A DNA stretch of 7,829 nt from Pseudomonadota bacterium (GCA_021847125.1 JAJZUK010000041.1:1-7829), one strand, 5' to 3'. Counted from the stretch's first letter, positions 1 through 5,417 are shown. The notes: generated from the sequence alone by a model not told the origin. Numbers and translations are program-made.

Positions 1-1242
1 TTTCTGGCTGGTGAGGCCCTCCAGGCCGACCGGGCCGCGCGCGTGGATTTTGTCGGTGGAAATGCCGATCTCCGCGCCCAGGCCGTATTCGAAGCCGTCG
101 GCGAAGCGCGTCGAGGCGTTGACCATCACCGAACTCGAATCGACTTCGCGCAGGAACCTTTGCGCTTTTGCCTGATCTTCGGTGACGATGGCGTCGGTGT
201 GCGCCGAGCCGTATTTGGCGATGTGTTCCATCGCCTCGTCGATGTCCTTCACCACGCGCACCGCCAGGATGGGCGCGAGATATTCCGCGTACCAGTCGTC
301 CTCGCTCGCGGGTTTGATCGCGGGCACGAGCTTGCGCGAAGCTTCGTCGCCGCGCAGTTCCACGCCCTTGTCGAAATAGATCTTCGCCAGCGGCGGCAGC
401 ACCCGCGCCGCCATGCTTTGCGCCACCAGCAGCGTTTCCATGGTGTTGCAGGTGCCGTAGCGCTGGGTCTTGGCGTTGTCGGCGATGCGTATCGCCTTGT
501 CCGGGTCCGCGGCATCGTCGATGTACACGTGGCACACGCCGTCGAGATGCTTGATCATCGGGATGCGCGACTCCTGCATCACGCGCTCGATCAGGCCCTT
601 GCCGCCGCGCGGCACGATGATGTCCACATACTGGTTCATGCTCAGCAGTTCGCCCACTGCGGCGCGGTCGGCGGTCGCGATCACCTGGATCGCCGTGCGC
701 GGCAGTCCGGCCGCGTCCAGCCCCTCGTGCATGCACGCGGCGATGGCGCGGTTCGCGCGCAGCGCCTCGCTGCCGCCGCGCAGGATGGCGGCGTTGCCCG
801 ACTTCAGGCACAGGCCGGCCGCATCGGCGGTGACGTTGGGGCGCGATTCGTAAATGATGCCGATCACGCCCAGGGGCACGCGCATGCGCCCGACGCGGAT
901 GCCGCTGGGGCGCTCGCGCAGCTCGGTGATGGCGCCGATCGGATCGGCCAGGCGCGCGATCTGCTCCAGGCCCTCGGCCATGTCTTCGATGCCGGCGGGG
1001 GTGAGCGCGAGACGGTCGAGCAGCGCCGGCGCCAGGCCTCGGTCGCGCGCCTCGGCCAGGTCCTGGGCATTGGCCTCGAGCAGCCGGGCGGCGTCGCGCC
1101 GTATCGCGGCGGCGGCTGCGGCGAGCGCGCGGTCCTTGGTCGCGCTGTCGGCGCGCGCGAGCACGCGAGCAGCCGCGCGCGCCTGCTCGCCCACCTGGCG
1201 CATGTAGGCCTTGATGTCCCGGATTTCGGCGACTGCGTTCAT
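1..1242 (-). CDS. proA: Gamma-glutamyl phosphate reductase (3' end cut by window edge)
   Basis: This enzyme makes L-glutamate 5-semialdehyde from gamma-glutamyl phosphate with NADPH, the second step of proline synthesis in the cytoplasm. I read 414 codons without a stop. The family is about 417-425 residues, so only the last few residues lie outside. Aldehyde-dehydrogenase-superfamily motifs are clear: [13 protein letters not shown] at about residues 134-146, [16 protein letters not shown] at about 151-166, [10 protein letters not shown] near 217-226, and the catalytic cysteine in [14 protein letters not shown] (Cys265). HTDAIVTED and [17 protein letters not shown] mark the C-terminal part. 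The start is ATG at 1242, giving [14 protein letters not shown], a length that fits related proteins; the ribosome-binding site is weak. The gene upstream is a toxin-like gene rather than another proline gene, so this is probably a single transcription unit at this end. Identification is secure; only the 3' end is missing. Confidence 0.97.
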   Translation of the reverse strand, partial: MNAVAEIRDIKAYMRQVGEQARAAARVLARADSATKDRALAAAAAAIRRDAARLLEANAQDLAEARDRGLAPALLDRLALTPAGIEDMAEGLEQIARLADPIGAITELRERPSGIRVGRMRVPLGVIGIIYESRPNVTADAAGLCLKSGNAAILRGGSEALRANRAIAACMHEGLDAAGLPRTAIQVIATADRAAVGELLSMNQYVDIIVPRGGKGLIERVMQESRIPMIKHLDGVCHVYIDDAADPDKAIRIADNAKTQRYGTCNTMETLLVAQSMAARVLPPLAKIYFDKGVELRGDEASRKLVPAIKPASEDDWYAEYLAPILAVRVVKDIDEAMEHIAKYGSAHTDAIVTEDQAKAQRFLREVDSSSVMVNASTRFADGFEYGLGAEIGISTDKIHARGPVGLEGLTSQK

Positions 1243-1389
1243 GCGCGCGATTTTACCCCTCTAACCCGTTCAAGTCTCGGGCGGGAGCGGTCCATCGCGC
1301 TGCCGCGCCGGGGGCCGCGGCGCGGGGAAGGTTCAATATCCATGTTCGCGGTTCTCGATGCGCGGGAGGACTGGGCAGACGTCGTCTCT
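1243..1389. other. Gap between proA and the toxin gene
   Basis: This 147-nt gap must hold the proA promoter. I see no convincing -35/-10 pair in it: a TAAAAT-like -10 near 1251-1256 has no -35 at proper spacing. A GC-only inverted repeat, CCGCGCC (1303-1309) and GGCGCGG (1319-1325) with a 9-nt loop, lies downstream of the toxin gene. It could act as a weak terminator, but no T-run follows it on the minus strand. Confidence 0.3.
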
Positions 1390-2028
1390 CTATCCCAGTG
1401 CTTTCTTGGTCAGCGTGACGCATTCGTCAAAGCTTCGCCGATAATCGAGAACCTCAAGCGCCGCGAAGGCCTGTTTCAACGCTGCCTCGTGCGAGGCAAT
1501 TCTTTCGAGTATCGGTTCCCGGCGGTCACGCAGGATGGGCTGAATTTTCCAGAGCGCCTTCGGCTCTTTCTCCGCCACCATCGCCAGATCGAAAATGTCT
1601 CGTGCCGTGAATCGATCGCCTCTGTACCAGACTTTCTTGGCGATGATTTCGGACGAGGTCTCCACCTGAATTTCGCGCGCGAACAAGGTCTCGGCAGTCG
1701 TCGCATTTTCCGTTAATGGCGCCGACGCGACGAAATCGATTTCGCCTTCTGCGAAGTTAAGCTTCAGAAACTCAGCCTGTTCGACGTAATCGGAGGTCAG
1801 CGAATCGGCCGTGTCGTTAAGCCGGGGACTCAGGTAAGGCAGACACTGTGGATCGAGCACAAAAATGTCGATGTCCTTACTGAAACGATGCTGATACCGC
1901 CGCATGAGCACGGTGCCGCCGCCGAAGCTCCAGTTGTCGAGCGTAGCCCCGCCGTCGCGGGCCGAATCGATCAGCAGCAGAGCCCGCTGAAACAACGTCT
2001 CCCAGAGCTTCAGGCGGCTTTCATCCAA
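1390..2028 (-). CDS. Short AbiEii/AbiGii-family nucleotidyltransferase toxin
   Basis: This 212-residue protein carries the nucleotidyltransferase signature of the AbiEii family (DUF1814). FGGGTVLMRRY at 35-45 is the glycine motif. SKDIDIF at 50-56 supplies the paired acidic residues D52 and D54. GEIDF at 95-99 gives a probable third carboxylate, D98. EIIAKKVWYRGDRFTARDIFDL at about 127-148 holds the conserved lysines K131/K132 and the R143-D144 pair. AbiEii proteins serve as toxins in type IV toxin-antitoxin/abortive-infection systems, and the related MenA/MenT enzymes add nucleotides to tRNA 3' ends. Classical AbiEii is near 300 residues, so this is a compact form. The start is TTG at 2028, with AAGGA 7 nt upstream; the next in-frame codons upstream reach a stop without an ATG. 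It overlaps the XRE gene by 19 nt, which implies translational coupling. No frameshift or missing catalytic residue is visible. Substrate and activity are inferred from family only. Confidence 0.85.
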   Translation of the reverse strand: MDESRLKLWETLFQRALLLIDSARDGGATLDNWSFGGGTVLMRRYQHRFSKDIDIFVLDPQCLPYLSPRLNDTADSLTSDYVEQAEFLKLNFAEGEIDFVASAPLTENATTAETLFAREIQVETSSEIIAKKVWYRGDRFTARDIFDLAMVAEKEPKALWKIQPILRDRREPILERIASHEAALKQAFAALEVLDYRRSFDECVTLTKKALG

Positions 2029-2507
2029 TTCGCTATCCTTCGCGCGGCGCCGATGTCATGGGCGATCTTCTCCAGGTTCTTCTCCACCCTCCCGGGTTTG
2101 GTCCATTTGCTTGCCTCGTCGACCAAACCCCTCAGCAACGCCGGCGCAGCCTCGTCCAGGAGTGAACGCAGATGCGGATGTTTGCTGGCGGCCAGCTTTC
2201 CCGTGAGCAGTGCGTGGATGAGTTCGTCCTCGGTAAGCTCGATCTTATAGCTTACGTTGGCCGTGGCGCACGCCATGCGGATGAAATCCGGGCGGCGGGT
2301 TTCCGGGGCCGGCTGGACGGCGAGATCGAGGCCCAGCTTTTCGAGGATCGCAAGAACCTTCCTCACGCCCAGATCCGGGAATAAGCCATTCTCCATCTGA
2401 GTCAGCGTAGTCCGGGACAGCCCCGCCGCCTTTGCCAGTTGGGCCTGCGTCAGTTCGCGTTCGAGCCGCGCCCGCCGAATCTCGTAGCCAAGCTCCTGAA
2501 GCCGCAC
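2010..2507 (-). CDS. XRE-family helix-turn-helix protein, likely antitoxin and autorepressor
   Basis: The N-terminal half is a Cro/C1-type helix-turn-helix. With the start used here, LTQAQLAKAAGLSRTTLTQM spans about residues 19-38 and is followed by ENG and a further helical segment (VLAILEKLGLDL). The remaining ~95 residues are a helical, charged tail that I cannot assign to a named domain. Lying directly upstream of, and overlapping, the AbiEii-type gene, it is most likely the antitoxin and the operon's repressor. This differs from the classical AbiEi antitoxin, which has a winged-helix fold. Start choice: GTG at 2507 (165 residues) has GGAG at 6-nt spacing. A TTG at 2519 (169 residues) lies in frame but has no Shine-Dalgarno sequence, and the first stop upstream (2541-2543) excludes any ATG start. 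The promoter and a palindrome lie immediately upstream, which supports autoregulation. Confidence 0.85.
   Translation of the reverse strand: MRLQELGYEIRRARLERELTQAQLAKAAGLSRTTLTQMENGLFPDLGVRKVLAILEKLGLDLAVQPAPETRRPDFIRMACATANVSYKIELTEDELIHALLTGKLAASKHPHLRSLLDEAAPALLRGLVDEASKWTKPGRVEKNLEKIAHDIGAARRIANWMKAA
2036..2040 (-). promoter_or_regulatory. Ribosome-binding site fixing the TTG start of the toxin gene
   Basis: AAGGA on the minus strand sits 7 nt before the TTG at 2028, inside the end of the XRE gene. There is no in-frame ATG near by, so this site decides the toxin start and suggests low, coupled translation. Confidence 0.6.
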
Positions 2508-2513
2508 TTTGGA

Positions 2514-2517
2514 CTCC
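2514..2517 (-). promoter_or_regulatory. Ribosome-binding site favouring the GTG start of the XRE gene
   Basis: GGAG on the minus strand lies 6 nt before GTG at 2507. The alternative TTG at 2519 has only AT-rich sequence before it and itself overlaps this GGAG. Confidence 0.55.
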
Positions 2518-2530
2518 AATATTGTTATAT

Positions 2531-2541
2531 ATGTTAAACAT
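2531..2541. promoter_or_regulatory. Palindrome ATGTTAAACAT, candidate operator of the XRE gene
   Basis: Two perfect 5-bp arms (ATGTT/AACAT) surround a single central base. On the minus strand the palindrome touches the -10 element and covers the expected transcription start, a typical place for autorepression by an XRE antitoxin. A second, looser palindrome (CTGTT-GAT-AACAG, 2570-2582) lies just upstream of the -35 with a similar TGTT/AACA core, about 40 bp away centre to centre. Operator function is inferred. Confidence 0.5.
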
Positions 2542-2567
2542 TATAGCTTACTTGATCGCTTTTTCAA
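2540..2567 (-). promoter_or_regulatory. Sigma70-type promoter of the toxin-antitoxin pair
   Basis: On the minus strand, TTGAAA (2562-2567) and a perfect TATAAT (2540-2545) are separated by 16 bp. The predicted start of transcription is near 2533, about 25 nt before the GTG start of the XRE gene. An inverted repeat CTTGA-N8-TCAAG (2551-2568) overlaps the spacer and -35, and could be a further regulator site. Confidence 0.7.
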
Positions 2568-2628
2568 GCCTGTTGATAACAGCATTTGCCAGATAATCTA
2601 TAGCAGAAAACCAGGAAGTCATGGAAGC

Positions 2629-2658
2629 TTGATTTCATCTAAAATACTATAGTACTAT
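2629..2658 (+). promoter_or_regulatory. Possible promoter of the SeqA-N/RAMA-like gene with nested palindromes
   Basis: TTGATT (2629-2634) and TACTAT (2653-2658) are 18 bp apart, each matching consensus at four of six positions. The -10 region is made of two overlapping perfect 10-bp palindromes, TACTATAGTA (2645-2654) and ATAGTACTAT (2649-2658). This could be an operator, perhaps for the protein encoded downstream. The promoter match is modest. Confidence 0.35.
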
Positions 2659-2702
2659 TTTGCTTCCGACTCCCACAAGCTCAAGCTGCGAGTGCGCTGA
2701 CC

Positions 2703-3095
2703 ATGAGAACCATTGAAGTCGATTTCGACGTGTACAAGGCCCTGACTGTGCGCCGCCCGTCCGAGGACGTCACGGAAAATGACGTTCTGCGCGAATTGCT
2801 CGGTCTTCCCCGAAGCAGCAAGTCCATCCCTGCGGCGAATGCTCCCGCTCCGGGCGACTGGGTCACTAAAGGCGTTCGATTTCCAGCCGGAACAGAGTTC
2901 CGGGCAAACTACAAGGGCCAAACTTATCTTGGGCGCGTCGTCAGTGGGGCGCTCGTGCTGAGCGGCGCGCGTTTCGATACGCCCTCGGCGGCGGCAATGT
3001 CGATAACGAGAAATCCCGTCAACGGCTGGACCTTCTGGGAATGTAGAATGCCTGGCCGCGCGTCCTGGCAGATACTCAAGGCGCTGCGCAAGTGA
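2703..3095 (+). CDS. SeqA-N-like ribbon-helix-helix protein with RAMA-like domain
   Basis: A 130-residue protein with two parts. Residues 1-35 (MRTIEVDFDVYKAL, then helices through ENDVLRELLGL) resemble the N-terminal ribbon-helix-helix segment of SeqA, which in SeqA drives dimer and filament formation. A polar, proline-rich linker runs from about 36 to 56. Residues 57-128 match the RAMA-like pattern: FPAGTEFRANYKGQTY, then a beta strand pair, then TPSAAAMSI (93-101) and NGWTFWECR (107-115), ending in a W...L..LR helix. RAMA (restriction enzyme adenine methylase associated) domains are predicted, from computational studies, to recognise modified DNA bases. I therefore infer an oligomerising DNA-modification reader or regulator; this is untested. 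ATG at 2703 is the only usual start codon between the upstream in-frame stop (2640) and the domain, although its Shine-Dalgarno is poor. It is divergent from the XRE/AbiEii pair, which suggests shared regulation or function. DUF2924-like proteins are a possible alternative relative. Confidence 0.75.
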   Translation: MRTIEVDFDVYKALTVRRPSEDVTENDVLRELLGLPRSSKSIPAANAPAPGDWVTKGVRFPAGTEFRANYKGQTYLGRVVSGALVLSGARFDTPSAAAMSITRNPVNGWTFWECRMPGRASWQILKALRK

Positions 3096-3111
3096 TCGCG
3101 CTGCTGAAACT

Positions 3112-3153
3112 CGTAGCTCAGCGGCGCAGAACCGGGACACCGCCCGAGCTACG
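3112..3153. terminator. Hairpin between convergent genes, candidate bidirectional terminator
   Basis: An 8-bp perfect inverted repeat, CGTAGCTC (3112-3119) and GAGCTACG (3146-3153), encloses a shorter GGCG/CGCC stem (3123-3126 and 3141-3144). It begins 17 nt after the stop of the SeqA-N/RAMA-like gene and ends one base before the yjbQ stop codon, as expected for a shared terminator. There is no clear T-run on either strand, so Rho-independent action is doubtful. Confidence 0.4.
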
Positions 3154-3154
3154 C

Positions 3155-3568
3155 TCACCCGACAACCGTAACCACCACCCGCCGCAATTGCGCGCCGGTA
3201 CGGTGCTCCCACAGATAGATCCCCTGCCAGGTGCCGAGCAGCAGTTCGCCGTTCCCGACCGGCACGCTCACCGAAGTTCCGGCGAGCAGGCTGCGCGCAT
3301 GCGCGGCCATGTCGTCATCGCCTTCGGTGTCATGCCGGTAATCCGGGTCGGCATCCGGCGCCCAGCGCGCGGCCAGCGTCTCGAGGTCGCGGCGCACCGC
3401 CGGGTCGGCGTTCTCGGTGATCATCACCGCGCAACTCGTGTGCTGCACGAACACCTGCGCGATGCCGGTCGCGATCGCCGCCGCACGCACGGCGCGCGCG
3501 ACCTCGGCGGTGATGTCCGTCGTGCCGCGGCCGCGGGTGCGAATCTCGAAAAACTGCTGCTGGCTCAT
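3155..3568 (-). CDS. yjbQ: YjbQ/UPF0047 family protein (secondary thiamine-phosphate synthase type)
   Basis: The 137 residues match the full single-domain YjbQ family, usually about 130-140 residues. Conserved segments appear in order: VQHTSCAVMITENADPAVRRDLE (split here as H43-T44-S45 and E52-N53, D55), the acidic HDTEGDDDMAAH stretch with H79, D84-D86 and H90, and the GELLLGTWQGIYLWEHR block (107-123), with TWQ as the hallmark. Members of this family show weak thiamine-phosphate synthase activity and can suppress thiE defects, but the physiological role is unsettled. The protein should be soluble and cytoplasmic, forming a trimer with metal-binding histidines in known relatives. The start is ATG at 3568, with AAGGA nearly abutting it and no better upstream start in frame. 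It is divergent from the cupin gene and convergent with the SeqA-N/RAMA-like gene, so it is probably expressed alone. No thiamine genes are near by. Confidence 0.93.
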   Translation of the reverse strand: MSQQQFFEIRTRGRGTTDITAEVARAVRAAAIATGIAQVFVQHTSCAVMITENADPAVRRDLETLAARWAPDADPDYRHDTEGDDDMAAHARSLLAGTSVSVPVGNGELLLGTWQGIYLWEHRTGAQLRRVVVTVVG

Positions 3569-3607
3569 GTCCTTGGCGGCTCCCGCCTCGAAATCCCGTC
3601 GATCAAC

Positions 3608-3634
3608 ATCTTAGCCGAGCTCTGCTGCTAAGAT
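3608..3634. promoter_or_regulatory. Perfect inverted repeat in the yjbQ-cupin gap, candidate operator
   Basis: ATCTTAGC (3608-3615) and GCTAAGAT (3627-3634) form perfect 8-bp arms around an 11-nt spacer. The right arm contains TAAGAT (3629-3634), a fair -10 for the cupin gene, with a likely start near 3641. The site sits between two divergent genes, so it could be a regulator-binding site for one or both. The same sequence could also fold as an RNA hairpin; no T-run follows it. Confidence 0.4.
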
Positions 3635-3661
3635 AAGTGCGTCTACGGACATCAACCCAAT

Positions 3662-3666
3662 GGAGG
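3662..3666 (+). promoter_or_regulatory. Strong ribosome-binding site favouring a TTG start for the cupin gene
   Basis: GGAGG lies 5 nt before TTG at 3672. The ATG at 3660 overlaps this very sequence and has no Shine-Dalgarno of its own, so the TTG is the better start. Confidence 0.6.
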
Positions 3667-3671
3667 CCAGA

Positions 3672-3953
3672 TTGACACAGGCAACAGCGACGGTTCAGAT
3701 CGACAACGAGCGGGTAGCGGTGACCGAATGGAAATTTGCGCCGGGGGCCGAAACCGGCTGGCATCGCCATCAATACGACTATGTGGTGGTGCCGCAGACC
3801 AGCGGCAAACTGCTGCTGAAAACCAAGGATGGCGACAGCGTGAGCGAACTTGCCAGCGGGAAATCGTACTTTCGCAAGGCCGGGGTCGAGCACAATGTGA
3901 TCAACGCCAGCGGCGGCGAGTTCGTGTTCATTGAAATCGAGTTGAAAACCTGA
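3672..3953 (+). CDS. Small single-domain cupin, probable metal-binding protein
   Basis: A 93-residue single-domain cupin when started at TTG 3672 (97 residues from ATG 3660). Cupin motif 1 is seen in WKFAPGAETGWHRHQYDYVVVP: numbering from the TTG start gives H31 and H33, with Y37 near the metal. Motif 2 is YFRKAGVEHNVIN, with H74 as the third histidine ligand. The usual motif-1 glutamate position is taken by D36/Y37, as in many short cupins of this type, some of which are found with beta-alanine or amino-acid breakdown genes. The reaction is unknown; a small metal-dependent enzyme or a ligand-sensing cupin are both possible. There is no signal peptide, so it is cytoplasmic. It stands alone on the plus strand, divergent from yjbQ and convergent with the ABC transporter operon; no operon partner points to its substrate. 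Confidence 0.85.
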   Translation: MTQATATVQIDNERVAVTEWKFAPGAETGWHRHQYDYVVVPQTSGKLLLKTKDGDSVSELASGKSYFRKAGVEHNVINASGGEFVFIEIELKT

Positions 3954-3956
3954 GCG

Positions 3957-3998
3957 CTGGCGGCAGCCAGCCCTCTCCCCGCGCTCGCGAGTAGAGGG
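3957..3998. repeat. REP-like intergenic palindrome after the cupin gene
   Basis: Two small hairpins follow the cupin stop: CTGGC-GGCA-GCCAG (3957-3970), then CCCTCT (3971-3976) pairing with AGAGGG (3993-3998) around a GC-rich centre holding CGCG twice. The CCCTCTCCCC...AGAGGGG layout resembles degenerate copies of short extragenic palindromes common in GC-rich proteobacterial genomes. Whether this is a dispersed family here cannot be told from one copy. The hairpins may also end cupin transcription. Confidence 0.4.
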
Positions 3999-4013
3999 GT
4001 GGTGGTGTGACCG

Positions 4014-4029
4014 GGCCGCAGGAGCGGCC
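4014..4029. terminator. GC hairpin between cupin and binding-protein genes
   Basis: GGCCGC-AGGA-GCGGCC is a perfect 6-bp stem with a tetraloop, 11 nt beyond the stop of the binding-protein gene and also downstream of the cupin gene. Its position fits a bidirectional terminator or mRNA-end stabiliser. No T-run follows on either strand. Confidence 0.4.
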
Positions 4030-4040
4030 TTGGGCGTGCC

Positions 4041-5273
4041 TTACTTCCGCTGCGCGAAAGCCGGCACCGGATAGACCGGCTTGGCCGTGGCCACGGGCGG
4101 CGGATACACCACCTCCAGGCCGTTGGGCAGGGTCTGGATCACGGCGAACTCGTTCTTGAGCTGCTTCCCGGTGTCGTCGATCTGGTATTCGCCGGTGACG
4201 GTGACGATCTTGCCGCTCAGCTTGACCGCCGCGTCCTTCAGCTTGGCCGCATCGAGGGACTGCGCGCTATTGATGATCGCTTCGGTGATCACGCCGGCGC
4301 CGTAGGCGAGCGCGGTCTGGAAATCGGCCGGGAATTTCGCGTTCGGGAAGAGCTTGTTATAGCGCTCTATCATCTGCGCCCGGTTCAATCCCTGCGTCAC
4401 CTTCCAGTTGATCTTGTCGTGCAGCAGGGTCTCGCTGAAGACGTAGTGGCCGTCCTTGCCCGCCTGCTGCAGGAATTGCGGCTGCGAGCCATAGAACAGC
4501 ACCACCGCCTTGAAGTCCGCGTTGGACTCGCGGATCTGGCGCGCGATGGTCATCTGGTCGCCCTCGTACGCGGTCGGATAGAACGCTTCCGCGCCGCTCG
4601 CCTTGGCCTTCTGGATCAGAATGTTGAAATCCTTGGTGCCCTTGGCGAATTTCTCGTCCATGGTGACTTGCATGCCGAGCTGCTTCGCCAGATCGATCGC
4701 GCCCTGCGTCAGCGCGGCCGGGAACGGCTCGTCCAGATAGGCGAAGGCGATCTTCTTCACGCCCATGGCGTGCAGCGCGCGCACCGGCGGCTGGCCGAGC
4801 AGCGAGCCGGCTTGCTGCGTCGCCGAGACGATGTATTTGTACCCCTGCTTGTACAGCGCGTCGGCCGAGGCGGACCAGATCACCAGAAACTTGCCGGCGG
4901 TCTCGGTGGCATTGGCTGCCGTCTGGGTCAAGGTCGAGCCGAACGGTCCGAACAGCAGATCGGCGTGCTCGTCCTTGATCAGGGTTTCGTACACCCGGGG
5001 CACCAGCGCCTTGTCGCTGCGGTCGTCGAGCTTGACCAGCTCGACCTTGCGCTTCTTGCCGCCGATGTCTATGCCGCCGCGGCTGTTGACGTCGTCGACC
5101 CAGATTTCGACGCCGCGCTGGCCCGACTGCGCCTGGAGCGCGAACGTGCCGGCAGAGGATACGGTCATGCCGATGCGTATCGGCTTGTCCGCTTGCGCTG
5201 CGGCTGTGCCCGTCCACAGTGTGGCGAGCAGCGCCGGCGCGGCGAGCGCGAGCAGGAATGATCTGCGTTGCAT
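4041..5273 (-). CDS. LivJ/LivK-type periplasmic binding protein of an ABC transporter
   Basis: This 410-residue protein is the periplasmic receptor that delivers ligand to the LivH/G/F-type complex encoded just upstream. Residues 1-28 form a signal peptide: MQRRSFLLAL, a hydrophobic stretch, and AQA before D29. The RRSFL sequence also resembles a twin-arginine motif, so Sec or Tat export are both possible. The mature part starts DKPIRIGMTVSSAGTFA, typical of type I (Leu/Ile/Val-binding-protein-like) receptors, with VNSRGGIDIGGKKRKVELV and FGPFGSTLTQTAANA (about 114-128) as family landmarks. The start is ATG at 5273 because GAGGAG lies 7 nt upstream; the frame is open farther, but that extension precedes the signal peptide and is rejected. 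It is the last gene of the operon, separated by 144 nt that includes a hairpin. The ligand cannot be read from the sequence: branched-chain amino acids, other amino acids, amides/urea and aromatic acids are all known for this family. Confidence 0.92.
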   Translation of the reverse strand: MQRRSFLLALAAPALLATLWTGTAAAQADKPIRIGMTVSSAGTFALQAQSGQRGVEIWVDDVNSRGGIDIGGKKRKVELVKLDDRSDKALVPRVYETLIKDEHADLLFGPFGSTLTQTAANATETAGKFLVIWSASADALYKQGYKYIVSATQQAGSLLGQPPVRALHAMGVKKIAFAYLDEPFPAALTQGAIDLAKQLGMQVTMDEKFAKGTKDFNILIQKAKASGAEAFYPTAYEGDQMTIARQIRESNADFKAVVLFYGSQPQFLQQAGKDGHYVFSETLLHDKINWKVTQGLNRAQMIERYNKLFPNAKFPADFQTALAYGAGVITEAIINSAQSLDAAKLKDAAVKLSGKIVTVTGEYQIDDTGKQLKNEFAVIQTLPNGLEVVYPPPVATAKPVYPVPAFAQRK

Positions 5274-5303
5274 AAGTGTTCTCCTCGATAGTTTATTGAT
5301 TAT

Positions 5304-5321
5304 GCGGGGATTGCTCCCCGC
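5304..5321 (-). other. Strong hairpin between livF-type and binding-protein genes
   Basis: GCGGGGA (5304-5310) and TCCCCGC (5315-5321) form a perfect 7-bp stem with a 4-nt loop. On the minus strand it lies 18 nt before the GAGGAG ribosome-binding site of the binding-protein gene and is followed by AU-rich, not U-only, sequence. It could protect the 5' end of a processed binding-protein mRNA or partly terminate after the livF-type gene. I found no convincing promoter in the 144-nt gap (5274-5417); TAGAAT (minus, 5358-5363 region) lacks a -35. Confidence 0.45.
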
Positions 5322-5417
5322 CCGCTGCCTCTGCACCAACCTCTTGTAAAATCGATTCTACCTCTGCTGCCTGCTGCGAGTATCGGAGCCGCTTGCAGCG
5401 CCGCCGACGCCGGCCCC

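Noticed and set aside
1303..1325. GC-only inverted repeat as a Rho-independent terminator of the toxin gene
   Set aside because: No T-run follows on the minus strand, and such repeats are frequent by chance in GC-rich DNA; noted only within the gap description.
43..1716. A 557-codon open frame on the plus strand
   Set aside because: It lies antisense to proA and part of the toxin gene, both with clear family motifs, and its product is arginine/histidine-rich low-complexity sequence typical of reversed GC-rich coding DNA.
2245..2541. A 98-codon minus-strand frame at the start of the XRE gene
   Set aside because: It reads the XRE coding region in another frame; the XRE frame has a clear helix-turn-helix and its own ribosome-binding site.
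2571..2579. A DnaA-box-like sequence, TTATCAACA on the minus strand
   Set aside because: It differs from the consensus by one base, stands alone, and is explained as well by the local CTGTT/AACAG palindrome; there is no cluster of boxes or origin structure.
3111..3153. A tRNA-like beginning (GTAGCTCAGCGGC) after the SeqA-N/RAMA-like gene
   Set aside because: The matching GAGCTAC forms a plain hairpin; no acceptor stem, anticodon arm or T-arm (GGTTCRA) can be placed around it.
4419..5261. A 280-codon plus-strand open frame and a minus-strand 286-codon frame (4357-5217)
   Set aside because: Both are other-frame readings of the binding-protein gene, with no recognisable domain and biased composition.
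5274..5339. N-terminal extension of the binding protein by 22 codons
   Set aside because: It would put a basic, non-signal stretch before a perfect signal peptide, and it ignores the GAGGAG site placed 7 nt before ATG 5273.
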